A DNA stretch of 44,222 bases from Candidatus Pacearchaeota archaeon (GTDB lineage Archaea > Nanobdellota > Nanobdellia > Pacearchaeales > GW2011-AR1), in assembly GCA_018303845.1 (NCBI GenBank), contig JAGVXH010000004.1, forward strand, positions 325,165 through 369,386, given 5' to 3'. Every line of letters starts with the position of its first letter. Position 1 is the stretch's first letter. A program made the position numbers and the translations under genes. The notes under the pieces were generated by a model. That model saw nothing but the letters and a program-made list of their open reading frames with translations. It had not been told where the DNA came from and did no database searches. This document shows positions 35,475 through 42,487 of the stretch, in pieces.

Positions 35475-36697
35475 CTACTCCTCCCCCCCAATTCAAACGT
35501 CTCGAAAACTCCGTTCTTGCTAAGCCGAGAATAGTAAACCCCATCCAAACCCTGATGATCTCTCTCTCCATATCCAAGTTTCGTCCCAACCCCAATATCA
35601 AAATCATGCATAGACTCCAAAGCGTCAACAAACCTTTCCCTAGTTAATTCGGTTCCAGCAATTCTTAACGCTTCAACTAAAACTTTCGCATTGACAAAAC
35701 CCTCAAGTGCAACATAATTAGGCTCGTCACCGGGATAATATTTTTTAGACAAATCAATATACTCCCTGACACTAGGAAATTCTTTAGAGAAAGGAGACGG
35801 AACAACTTGCGTAACAATTATCTTTTCATATTCCGATTCATTAATGCCTTGAGACTGTATGAGTTCATCAGCAAAAGCCTCTGAACCAACAAATGAGACA
35901 GTATGAAAATATGGTTTAAATCCTTCATTATTAGAAATCTTAACAAACTTTGCTAGAGGGCTATACGTCCCAACCATCACGACAGCCTGAGCTTCACTTT
36001 CCCTAATAGTTTTCGCAGCACCGCTTATGTCCATACCCCCCCTTTCATATGTAGCACTGGCAACAGGGTCCAGCCCTCTCCTAGTAAGTGCCAATTTTGT
36101 TCCAGTCAAAACAGTCTGACCAAAGGCATCGTTCTGATAAAAAACAGCAATTTTACTAAAGCCAAGTTCGTCAACAAAATAACTAATTGCGGCTTCAGTT
36201 TCGCTATAATAAGAATCTCTGACATTGAAAATATACGGCCTAATCGGACTTCTCAAAGTCTCAGCTCCAGTAAAAAGACCTAGTAAGGGAACTTCCGCGA
36301 CATCAACAATATCAATTATCCTAACAGAAGTAGGAGTTCCGACATAATCAAACAAAGCAAAAACCCCATCCTCTCCGATTAGTTTCTGTGTATTTTCAAC
36401 AGTCTTTTCAGGATCATACTCATCATCATAAGCAATCAGTCTAATCTTCCTCCCATTCACTCCACCATTTTCATTAACTTCATTAATATAAGCCAAAGAA
36501 CCTCGCACGGTCTGGCTTCCAAGAAAACTCGCATATCCCCCAAGTGCAGACGAAGAGCCAATAAGAATTTCATCATCGCTTACCCCGGGAGCTTCAGCGA
36601 CTACCTTCTTCTCACGACTTCCAATATACCAAAAAACGCCAGAGAATAAAGAAAGCAACAATATCCCAGTTATAATAAAAATAACAGTTTTTTTCAT
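35471..36697 (-). CDS. LivJ-type (type 1 periplasmic) ligand-binding protein, membrane anchored
   Basis: 408 residues. The N-terminal hydrophobic segment (4-26) has no lipobox Cys and probably anchors the protein. From residue 40 the body matches the branched-chain amino acid/amide-type binding family (Peripla_BP_6): DDEILIGSSSALGGYASFLG, NENGGVNGRKIRLIAYDD, EKTVENTQKLI, KIAVFYQNDAFGQ, and late YVALEGFVNAKVLVEALRIAG. Length and motif order are normal for the family, so it is probably functional. No LivH/M/G/F transporter genes accompany it. It overlaps a small Ig-like protein gene upstream and a tandem-CACHE receptor gene downstream by ATGA, so it may hand ligand to that receptor. The ligand is unknown. 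Confidence 0.9.
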   Translation of the reverse strand: MKKTVIFIITGILLLSLFSGVFWYIGSREKKVVAEAPGVSDDEILIGSSSALGGYASFLGSQTVRGSLAYINEVNENGGVNGRKIRLIAYDDEYDPEKTVENTQKLIGEDGVFALFDYVGTPTSVRIIDIVDVAEVPLLGLFTGAETLRSPIRPYIFNVRDSYYSETEAAISYFVDELGFSKIAVFYQNDAFGQTVLTGTKLALTRRGLDPVASATYERGGMDISGAAKTIRESEAQAVVMVGTYSPLAKFVKISNNEGFKPYFHTVSFVGSEAFADELIQSQGINESEYEKIIVTQVVPSPFSKEFPSVREYIDLSKKYYPGDEPNYVALEGFVNAKVLVEALRIAGTELTRERFVDALESMHDFDIGVGTKLGYGERDHQGLDGVYYSRLSKNGVFETFELGGRSR

Positions 36698-37176
36698 TTT
36701 ACCCCCCTAAACAAAATCACAATAATCGCAATCATCAAAAAGAAAACAGCCAGAGCAAGAAGATAGATATAAGTGAAAAGCATATCAACTCTATTCTTAG
36801 TAACATAAAAACTAGAACCAACTTTCTCGCTTAAATCCCCATAGTCTTTAACATAAACATTAATTTCATATTTTCCATAATCCATTTTTTCAGGCAGGAC
36901 AACAAAATCAAGAAATGATGCTTGCGTTTCAACAGCCTTTAGCGCCTTAGCCTGTGTAACAACTTCTCCTCCGTCATCAACAACCTCATACTCCAATCTC
37001 AAATCAACTCGAGTAGGGTTCTCAGGATACCTAATAGCCAGTTCAAAATAAAAGCGGTCTCCAGCATTGACCTCATTATATTTTTCCGGGACATGCACCG
37101 TGGCGCTTAAAGCAGAAACATTAATCAGACTAAATATCGCAAAAAGAGCCATAATTAATAAAATTTCAATTTTCAT
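36694..37176 (-). CDS. Small secreted Ig-like protein with C-terminal anchor (paralogue)
   Basis: 160 residues. It has a signal peptide (1-23, IFSLINVSA), one beta domain (ATVHVPEKYNEVNAG, RFYFELAIRYPENP, QAKALKAVETQASFLDF) and a span at about 133-155. It is a clear paralogue of the protein at 29818-30297, matching over nearly its whole length. The start lies 11 bp inside the end of the preceding gene and the end overlaps the LivJ-type gene by ATGA. The two paralogues flank the binding-protein/receptor block, which suggests a duplicated module. Family name not known to me. Confidence 0.8.
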   Translation of the reverse strand: MKIEILLIMALFAIFSLINVSALSATVHVPEKYNEVNAGDRFYFELAIRYPENPTRVDLRLEYEVVDDGGEVVTQAKALKAVETQASFLDFVVLPEKMDYGKYEINVYVKDYGDLSEKVGSSFYVTKNRVDMLFTYIYLLALAVFFLMIAIIVILFRGVK

Positions 37177-37666
37177 TGCACCTCCTATTTAAAAAATAAA
37201 CTACAATCAAAGTGAGCGCAACCAGAGCAATTCCACCTAAGACCCGAAATAAAAACTGTTTATCATAGCCAAGAACTTCAAAATCTCCTCTAAATTCATC
37301 ACGAACATCAACATTGTAAACGGTCTGAAAAATAAAATAATATTTCCCAGGAGGCAAATTTAATCCTCTAAAGTGTTTGCTTTGAATTTCTTCAACTTCA
37401 ACTTCAACACTTCCTTCTTCTCGATAAAGTTCTAAACCATCTTCACTATAAATAGTATACAATAAATCAACTGTAGTGGGGACTCTTCCAAAATTTTCAT
37501 AAATAGCAATTGTGGTCAAATCATCAGAATATGTTATGGAAGCATCTTCAATACTAAATCTAATATCAAAAAGTTTTTCAGGAACACTCTCGGTAATAGT
37601 ATTAGCCGCGCAAACAAAAGATATAATTATAACCCCTAATATTAACAAAATTAAATTATTTTTCAT
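37166..37666 (-). CDS. Small secreted Ig/CARDB-like protein with C-terminal anchor
   Basis: 166 residues. It has a signal peptide (1-20, ending near VCA), a beta domain of about 110 residues (DIRFSIEDASITYSDDLTTI, LPPGKYYFIFQTVY) and a span at about 139-159. It has the same layout as the 160- and 159-residue paralogues, but the sequence is different enough that common origin is only likely. It lies between a CACHE receptor gene (ATGA overlap) and the 160-residue gene (11-bp overlap). Confidence 0.75.
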   Translation of the reverse strand: MKNNLILLILGVIIISFVCAANTITESVPEKLFDIRFSIEDASITYSDDLTTIAIYENFGRVPTTVDLLYTIYSEDGLELYREEGSVEVEVEEIQSKHFRGLNLPPGKYYFIFQTVYNVDVRDEFRGDFEVLGYDKQFLFRVLGGIALVALTLIVVYFLNRRCNEN

Positions 37667-38970
37667 TTACCCTTTCTGCCTCCAATTTTTTTATTAAAAT
37701 AAAATCCAAGTCCAAACAAAGCTAAATTAAACAAAATAATAAAATAAACATCCAGCTTTATCTTCCCCTTTTTCGGCAAATCAAAAACTTCTTTCGAACC
37801 AACTTCCGATATCAAACACCAATTAGACTTATCAATATAAGCATAAGTCCCAATCACCTCATCTCCATTAGCCCCATAAGTATGACTAATTATTTCTGAA
37901 AAATCCAAGGCAGAATTTTTCTTTGCAAAACATTTTTCACCATTAGCATTAAAAATAGTTTTCACCATCTCGCCCTCACCATCCAAGGAACTGATTAAAA
38001 CGCCTTCACTATTAATTAAGTAAGACTTCCCAGAATTCCCAATATCGCCTTTTTCCATTACAATATCGTTAAGAAAATCCATCTCACTAAACAATATAGC
38101 TACATCATTATTTTGAGTTAAAGTAGCGAAAGCCAAAACCATATCAAATCCATCTACGCTTTCCCTCATGTAAGGGCCATAAATAACACTCGCTTTCTCA
38201 TTTTTAACCAAAGAATAAATTTTCCCAGAATCACTTTGTAAATTAGAAGCAAATTCGAGTCCCCTTCCCATTTCAATTCCAGAACTATAAACAACAAATC
38301 CTTCACTGTCAATCAAAACCAAGTCCTCATATCCACCCATTTCCTTAAATCTTTCTAAAAATACCGACCTCTTATCAATAATTCTAAACTCATCCTCATA
38401 AATAATATAACCAATCCCCAGACTGGCCCCATCTCCACTTTTCACTCCAATATCCTTAACATAAGAGTTCCCCCCAGCAGAAACCTCGCTAAAACTCTTC
38501 CCAACGTTGCCGTCCAAATAATCAAGCACAACTATGCCAGAATCAGAGTTTACGAGCAAAGTCCTACTTCTTTTCCCCATGTTTTGAGAAACTATTTTTC
38601 TAAAATCCGCATCGTCCCGCAATTCTTCCAAGGTCATATCCGGATATTTATTTATAAAAATCTTAATCTGTCCAGAAATGCTTTCCAGTTTTAGCCTCAT
38701 ATTATCCTCTACAACTTCACCATAACCAGCCCTCACACTAAGCAATTCGTTAACCTCATTAGTCTCAGCAACAAATTCAACGTCAGCCATCCTTTCTAAA
38801 AAATAATCATTAATCCGCTCTCCTTTTATCTGAACACTGCTAACCAATTGTCTTTCAACCTGAGAATTAAAATCCTTATCCTCAAAATAAAAAAGACTTC
38901 CAATCTGAGCAACCGAAACAACAAAAAGCATAATAACTAAGGATAATAAAAAAGCAACTTTTAACTGCAT
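37663..38970 (-). CDS. Diverged tandem-CACHE receptor protein without output domain
   Basis: 435 residues from ATG 38970. That start lies 10 bp inside the preceding gene and begins a normal signal-anchor; an ATG at 39000 would add ten polar residues. Spans are at about 5-24 and 407-425. The first CACHE unit is degenerate: PDMTLEELRDDADFRKIVSQ is kept (110-129), but the following GKTGY-type strand reads GKRSRTLLV. The second has YEDLVLIDSEGFVVYSS, SYLINSEGVLISS, Cys347 and Cys385 (SNWCLISE). It ends ten residues after the second span. A relative of the 497- and 634-residue receptors, with a shorter spacing between the two cysteines. Confidence 0.85.
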   Translation of the reverse strand: MQLKVAFLLSLVIMLFVVSVAQIGSLFYFEDKDFNSQVERQLVSSVQIKGERINDYFLERMADVEFVAETNEVNELLSVRAGYGEVVEDNMRLKLESISGQIKIFINKYPDMTLEELRDDADFRKIVSQNMGKRSRTLLVNSDSGIVVLDYLDGNVGKSFSEVSAGGNSYVKDIGVKSGDGASLGIGYIIYEDEFRIIDKRSVFLERFKEMGGYEDLVLIDSEGFVVYSSGIEMGRGLEFASNLQSDSGKIYSLVKNEKASVIYGPYMRESVDGFDMVLAFATLTQNNDVAILFSEMDFLNDIVMEKGDIGNSGKSYLINSEGVLISSLDGEGEMVKTIFNANGEKCFAKKNSALDFSEIISHTYGANGDEVIGTYAYIDKSNWCLISEVGSKEVFDLPKKGKIKLDVYFIILFNLALFGLGFYFNKKIGGRKGK

Positions 38971-39854
38971 TCCAATTCCTCCTTTTCCACCAAGACACAC
39001 CAGCCAGTTCTTAAGATATAGTCATGCGCACCGAAAACTTTCTCCCCAGAATATCCATCATAAATCCCACTCTTTCCAATCAAATTAACCTTCTGCCCAC
39101 TTCTCTCGAAATAATAATTCTGATAATTCTTAAAACAGTCCTTCACCATCACAGTCTCAACCTTCACAATCTGCCTACCATCTTCACCGATAAGCTCACT
39201 GATTGGAGTTGCATCTTTATTTACCAGATAAATCTTACCGCCCTCAAGTCCAACATCGCTAACAACTCTTCCCTCAATTTCCTTATTATCAATTTGTAAC
39301 GCCACAATCCCCAACATATCCATTTTCCCCATAACGCTCTCGGATTCAACCAAAACAGGGCTAGTCACAAAAACCGAAAGCTTTTCGCCCTCATTAAAAT
39401 ATCCAGGATCAAAAATTCCCACACCAAAATCATTTTGCACTTTATCGAAAACCCTTCCCAGCTCAGAATCAATACCACCCAAATTGGTCCCAATAATGCC
39501 CTTATTAGAAGAACTCCACAAAACAGAACCATCAATATCAATCAAAATCAAGTCCAAATAACCGTTAACTTTTCTAAACGATTCCAGTTCCTTAGCCAGT
39601 TCAGAGTCAACAGCCCCAGCCTCAAAAGAACTAGTTACCTTATCTAGCCCAACCAAAAACTCCAAATCAACCTTCCTTTCATCCAAAAAAGTGCCAATCC
39701 TTTCCGCCTTAGAAGAAGCTACAGAAGCCAGATGTTTTTCTACCTGAACCTCAAGCGCCCCATTTCCACTCAAATTAGAAAAAATTACAAATCCAACCCA
39801 ACTTAACAAAAAAATTCCAATTATTCCCCATGCAGACAATTGTTTTTTATTCAT
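38961..39854 (-). CDS. Short single-unit CACHE protein lacking the second membrane span
   Basis: 297 residues from ATG 39854, chosen because it begins the signal-anchor (MNKKQLSAWGIIG...) and lies one base after the preceding stop; the longer frame to 39980 would overlap the regulator gene. After the N-terminal span (9-26) and a helical segment comes one CACHE unit like the second unit of the 497-residue receptor: YLDLILIDIDGSVLWSS, GTNLGG, MLGIVALQI, KIYLVNKDATPIS, Cys240 and Cys286 (RTGWCVLVE). The frame ends 10 residues after that motif, where its relatives have a second span. It may be held only by its N-terminus, with the sensor domain free outside. Confidence 0.83.
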   Translation of the reverse strand: MNKKQLSAWGIIGIFLLSWVGFVIFSNLSGNGALEVQVEKHLASVASSKAERIGTFLDERKVDLEFLVGLDKVTSSFEAGAVDSELAKELESFRKVNGYLDLILIDIDGSVLWSSSNKGIIGTNLGGIDSELGRVFDKVQNDFGVGIFDPGYFNEGEKLSVFVTSPVLVESESVMGKMDMLGIVALQIDNKEIEGRVVSDVGLEGGKIYLVNKDATPISELIGEDGRQIVKVETVMVKDCFKNYQNYYFERSGQKVNLIGKSGIYDGYSGEKVFGAHDYILRTGWCVLVEKEELECS

Positions 39855-39855
39855 C

Positions 39856-40047
39856 TTATTGAACTTCAGCCGAATAAATTTTAGCCATTCCAATTTTCCG
39901 AAAGCCAACTTTCTCTGCTCCCTCAAGCCGAGCAAGCAAAATCCGAACGACCGATCTAGGCAGGCGAGACATTGAAACAATTTCCGTAATTGTTCTGCCA
40001 GTGTTTCCAGAGCTTTTAACTATCTCGAAAACTTTCTCATCTTCCAT
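39856..40047 (-). CDS. Small winged-helix DNA-binding regulator
   Basis: 63 residues from ATG 40047, chosen because a strong GGAGGTGG lies 8 nt upstream; in-frame ATGs at 40065, 40077 and 40104 are possible but lack this. The pattern EDEKVFEIVKSSGNTGRTITEIVSMS, SRLPRSVVRILLARLEGAEKV and a final hairpin RKIGMAKIYSA is a typical archaeal winged helix (helix-turn-helix plus wing). It is the first gene of the 14-gene chain and its stop lies one base before the next start. It is the only protein of the chain predicted to act in the cytoplasm, so a local regulator of this operon is the natural reading. No ligand domain is present. Confidence 0.8.
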   Translation of the reverse strand: MEDEKVFEIVKSSGNTGRTITEIVSMSRLPRSVVRILLARLEGAEKVGFRKIGMAKIYSAEVQ

Positions 40048-40055
40048 CTGATTAA

Positions 40056-40063
40056 CCACCTCC
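40056..40063 (-). promoter_or_regulatory. Strong Shine-Dalgarno site that sets the regulator start
   Basis: Minus-strand GGAGGTGG, 8 nt before ATG 40047. It is one of the clearest such sites in the window and decides the start among four in-frame ATGs. Confidence 0.7.
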
Positions 40064-40102
40064 ATTTTAATTGCCATTGTAACCAATGTTAAAAACAACA
40101 GC

Positions 40103-40175
40103 ACATTCGAAATTAACTAATATATTATCCACAAAATCATGTCTACATTCGATAAACTTAACACCAAACTTAACA
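40103..40175. promoter_or_regulatory. Candidate operator repeats around the receptor operon promoter
   Basis: The octamer acattcga occurs at 40103-40110 and 40145-40152, one on each side of the TATA-like box. The decamer aaacttaaca occurs twice in direct order at 40154-40163 and 40166-40175, 12 bp apart. These could be binding sites for the winged-helix regulator, but repeats this short can occur by chance in AT-rich DNA. Confidence 0.3.
40117..40129 (-). promoter_or_regulatory. Probable TATA box of the 14-gene receptor operon
   Basis: The minus-strand GATAATATATTAG stretch would place transcription start near 40097, giving a leader of about 50 nt that contains the Shine-Dalgarno site. The gap 40048-40256 holds no gene. 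Confidence 0.5.
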
Positions 40176-40256
40176 ATATGATAATAAAACAGGCGAAAAA
40201 CAAACAAGCATTATCAAAAATAAACTACTTATATCATAAAATATCCGAAAACTTCA

Positions 40257-41309
40257 TTAATTTTTACCCGAAATGAGCTTCTCCCACAGCTCTTTTTCTA
40301 ATTCTGCAACCTCTTCACTTGTCTCATAATCGGAAAAATATTCTAAAAATTTTAAGGACTGTGGAGAAACTTCTTCCATAAATTCATCCCCCAATAAATC
40401 CATTGCCTTGGCATTACAACTATAAGATATCTGATATTCTGCAATTTTTGCGCTTACTTCTGTGTCTAAAATATAATTAATAAAAACTTCAGCGGTATAT
40501 TTCTTTTTAGAACTTTTTAAAATCACAAAGTTTTCAATCCACTCAGAACCGCCCTCTCTGGGAATAATATATTTAATATTGGGATTTTCAAGTGTAGCCA
40601 TTTTCGCAGCACCATCATACATTTGCGCAGCCCATAACTCTTCAGAAATCAAATCATCTCGCATATCCAAATATTCAAAATAACCTTTAACTAGGGGTTT
40701 CTGTATCAAGAGAAATTTTTCAACTTTCTTAAAATCTGAAACACTCTGAGGAATTACGGGTAAACCAATATATCTTGAGGCCATAGCAACAACTTCTTCA
40801 GGATTATTCAAAAGACCAATCTTCCCGGCATATTTTTCATCCCATAAAACGCCCCAACTATCTGTATCCTCAGGAACATATTTGGTATTTATCGCAAGCC
40901 CAGTAGTCCCCCAAAGATAAGGTGCCAGATATTTTTCAAAACCCTCCATAACACATTTTTCATCAACATTCTTCAAATTAGGAATATTTCTTTTATCTAA
41001 GGGAGCTAGCAAATCCCGCTCAACCATTTCTTTTATTATCGGGTCACCAGCTACTACCAAATCATATTTATTAGGATTCTTCTCCAGTTCAGCCAAAACA
41101 ACAGATTCATCCTCAAAATATACCTCATTCACCTTAACCCCAAACTCTGCCTCAAAATCTTCCAAAACTCCTTCTGCCAAATAATCTTCCCAATTATATA
41201 AAGTCAGTTCATCTGCAAGTTCTTGTTCTGGCTTGAAAACAAAAAACATCCCCCCTAAAATCCCAATCATCAATATTAATATACCAGAATAAATCAACAT
41301 TTTTTTCAT
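40257..41309 (-). CDS. Second PotD-like binding protein with N-terminal anchor
   Basis: 350 residues from ATG 41309 (an upstream TTG at 41330 gives no better start). The hydrophobic N-terminus (4-25) lacks a lipobox Cys, so it is probably an anchor. PotD/SpuD family motifs: LTLYNWEDYL, KYDLVVAGDP, IPNLKNVDEKC, APYLWGTTGLAINTKY, GKIGLLNNPEEVV and YIIPREGGSEWIENFVI. It is very similar to the PotD-like protein at 30294-31322, including both cysteines. It stands alone, about 210 bp upstream of the receptor chain and on the same strand, again with no transporter genes. The two may be alternative ligand-capture subunits of one system, or supply a transporter encoded elsewhere. Confidence 0.9.
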   Translation of the reverse strand: MKKMLIYSGILILMIGILGGMFFVFKPEQELADELTLYNWEDYLAEGVLEDFEAEFGVKVNEVYFEDESVVLAELEKNPNKYDLVVAGDPIIKEMVERDLLAPLDKRNIPNLKNVDEKCVMEGFEKYLAPYLWGTTGLAINTKYVPEDTDSWGVLWDEKYAGKIGLLNNPEEVVAMASRYIGLPVIPQSVSDFKKVEKFLLIQKPLVKGYFEYLDMRDDLISEELWAAQMYDGAAKMATLENPNIKYIIPREGGSEWIENFVILKSSKKKYTAEVFINYILDTEVSAKIAEYQISYSCNAKAMDLLGDEFMEEVSPQSLKFLEYFSDYETSEEVAELEKELWEKLISGKN

Positions 41310-41332
41310 ATATATATACCATGAACGCAAGA

Positions 41333-41345
41333 ATTTAATAGTAAA
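41333..41345 (-). promoter_or_regulatory. Possible TATA box for the second PotD-like gene
   Basis: The minus-strand TTTACTATTAAAT would start transcription close to ATG 41309, giving a leaderless or nearly leaderless message. A TATATATATA run at 41310-41319 touches the start codon and is too close to serve for that ATG. Confidence 0.35.
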
Positions 41346-41360
41346 TCACGAATGTGTTCG

Positions 41361-41678
41361 TTAGACGCAATCCTCGCTCTTTCTTAGCCGAACTTCCAAA
41401 ACTTTTCCATCATATGAATGGCGCGGCAACATCGGAATAACCTTGCACGGCAAAGAAACCTCTCCACTAAAAGAACTGCTTTCCCATTCCTTCTCAAAAA
41501 AGTCCTTATTCCTTTTCTCTTTCTCAAATTTCCGGCTGATATCAACTTTCAAAGAATCCTCATGAACTTCTAATTCAATATCCTTCTCACTAATTCCAGA
41601 AATTTTTACCCTCACAAGAACTTCATCTCCTTCTTCTATAACACTCATAGTAGGCAATCCAAAATTCATTTCTTCCAT
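41361..41678 (-). CDS. Hsp20/alpha-crystallin-like small chaperone
   Basis: 105 residues, about the size of a bare alpha-crystallin domain. The pattern VLVRVKISGISEKDIELEVHEDSLKVDISR is the typical Hsp20 beta-sandwich start, followed by a charged loop (FEKEKRNKDFF), FSGEVSLPCKVIP and a final strand KVLEVRLRK. There is no C-terminal IxI oligomer motif, so assembly may be limited. The start at 41678 has GGAG about 5 nt upstream and lies 13 bp inside the preceding gene, which couples the two. Typical role: holding unfolded proteins. Confidence 0.8.
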   Translation of the reverse strand: MEEMNFGLPTMSVIEEGDEVLVRVKISGISEKDIELEVHEDSLKVDISRKFEKEKRNKDFFEKEWESSSFSGEVSLPCKVIPMLPRHSYDGKVLEVRLRKSEDCV

Positions 41679-42103
41679 CGCGTCTCCTGTATTTTTTTGA
41701 TATTCTTCATCTCTGCTCGTTTCATCGCAGAAGTCGGCTTCAACCTCTCGAGGAAATTAATTTCAGAACCAGCCACGAAAATATCTCCCCTCAAATGTTT
41801 AGGTCGTCCACGCAACCTTTTCAAAACATTTCTCACCTCATCATTATCTCCAACCAAAATTCCATTAGTCACATGTGCCTCATCCTTACCAATCAACCAA
41901 GAAACAGTAGACCATCTTCCATTCGCTCGCTTCCCAGCCAATCTTTCAACGTGGCATTCCCCCTCAACATCATGATTACGAAACATCACAAAATCCGACT
42001 TATCCCTGATATCAACACGATAAAATCTTCCCTTCCCGCTAGCCCCAGTCTTCTTTCGAACCCAGCATTCAGGTGGCGAAACAGTATGTCTAGTCTGAGT
42101 CAT
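41666..42103 (-). CDS. Conserved-looking basic hypothetical protein
   Basis: 145 residues, basic, no signal peptide or membrane span, so cytoplasmic. Notable stretches are GKGRFYRVDIRDKSDFVMFR, ERLAGKRANGRWSTVSWLIGKD, a basic LKRLRGRPKHLRGDIF and a Lys/Arg-rich C-terminus. It reads as a compact alpha/beta domain with a basic helix, perhaps nucleic-acid binding, but I cannot assign a family. It overlaps the Hsp20-like gene by 13 bp and follows the small Cys-rich frame by 35 bp. Confidence 0.75.
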   Translation of the reverse strand: MTQTRHTVSPPECWVRKKTGASGKGRFYRVDIRDKSDFVMFRNHDVEGECHVERLAGKRANGRWSTVSWLIGKDEAHVTNGILVGDNDEVRNVLKRLRGRPKHLRGDIFVAGSEINFLERLKPTSAMKRAEMKNIKKIQETRWKK

Positions 42104-42138
42104 ATTTTCCTACTTCGCCTGTGTCAATTTTATTTTTT

Positions 42139-42276
42139 TTAGTCGCGCTTCTTTGTTTTCCGTTTACCATTTTTCCCGTGATTACAATCCTTTCCAAAAC
42201 ACCCACATCCAGAAACAATTCCCTCTCCTCCACATTTCAATTCTTCTGGCTCTTTACATAATTCATTTTTTTTCAT
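42139..42276 (-). CDS. Small Cys-rich, probably metal-binding protein (start uncertain)
   Basis: 45 residues from ATG 42276. Cysteines are at 7, 15, 24, 26 and 31, with His33 (C-x7-C-x8-C-x-C-x4-C-x-H), then a Lys/Arg tail (GKNGKRKTKKRD). This looks like a zinc-binding knot. The frame stays open upstream to 42369 with further Cys residues (PWLCGAAHF just before the ATG), a GGAGGTGG at 42314-42321 and a TTG at 42297, so the true protein may be longer or the gene may be a fragment. Overlooked easily because of its size. Confidence 0.45.
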   Translation of the reverse strand: MKKNELCKEPEELKCGGEGIVSGCGCFGKDCNHGKNGKRKTKKRD

Positions 42277-42457
42277 AAAATGAGCAGCGCCGCACAACCA
42301 TGGTTGAACAACGCCACCTCCGAAAATAACAATGTAATTATTACTATAACAATTTCGATTTCGACAATATCATCAAAATAGAAAAATATCAAGGCAAATA
42401 TTAACATTAGATAAAATAACATTCATAGCCTCGTTAATAAAATCAACTCATCAAAAG
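42277..42457. other. Divergent intergenic region
   Basis: This stretch lies between the minus-strand Cys-rich frame and the plus-strand promoter. Its left part is the open upstream extension of the Cys-rich frame (to 42369). The rest is AT-rich with no gene found. A minus-strand promoter for the Cys-rich/hypothetical/Hsp20 set is expected here, but no single TATA-like site stands out. Confidence 0.4.
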
Positions 42458-42467
42458 TTTTATATAA
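42458..42467 (+). promoter_or_regulatory. TATA box for the DUF2157 gene pair, leaderless start
   Basis: ttttatataa-type sequence centred about 25 bp before ATG 42488, the distance at which archaeal transcription normally begins. The message would therefore begin at or next to the start codon. Confidence 0.65.
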
Positions 42468-42487
42468 TAGTCGACCTAATAATAAAG

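Noticed and set aside
28694-39854. CACHE proteins as truncated histidine kinases or chemoreceptors
   Set aside because: Six separate genes all end cleanly, with stops overlapping or nearly touching the next start, and no leftover kinase or methyl-accepting sequence occurs in any frame between them.
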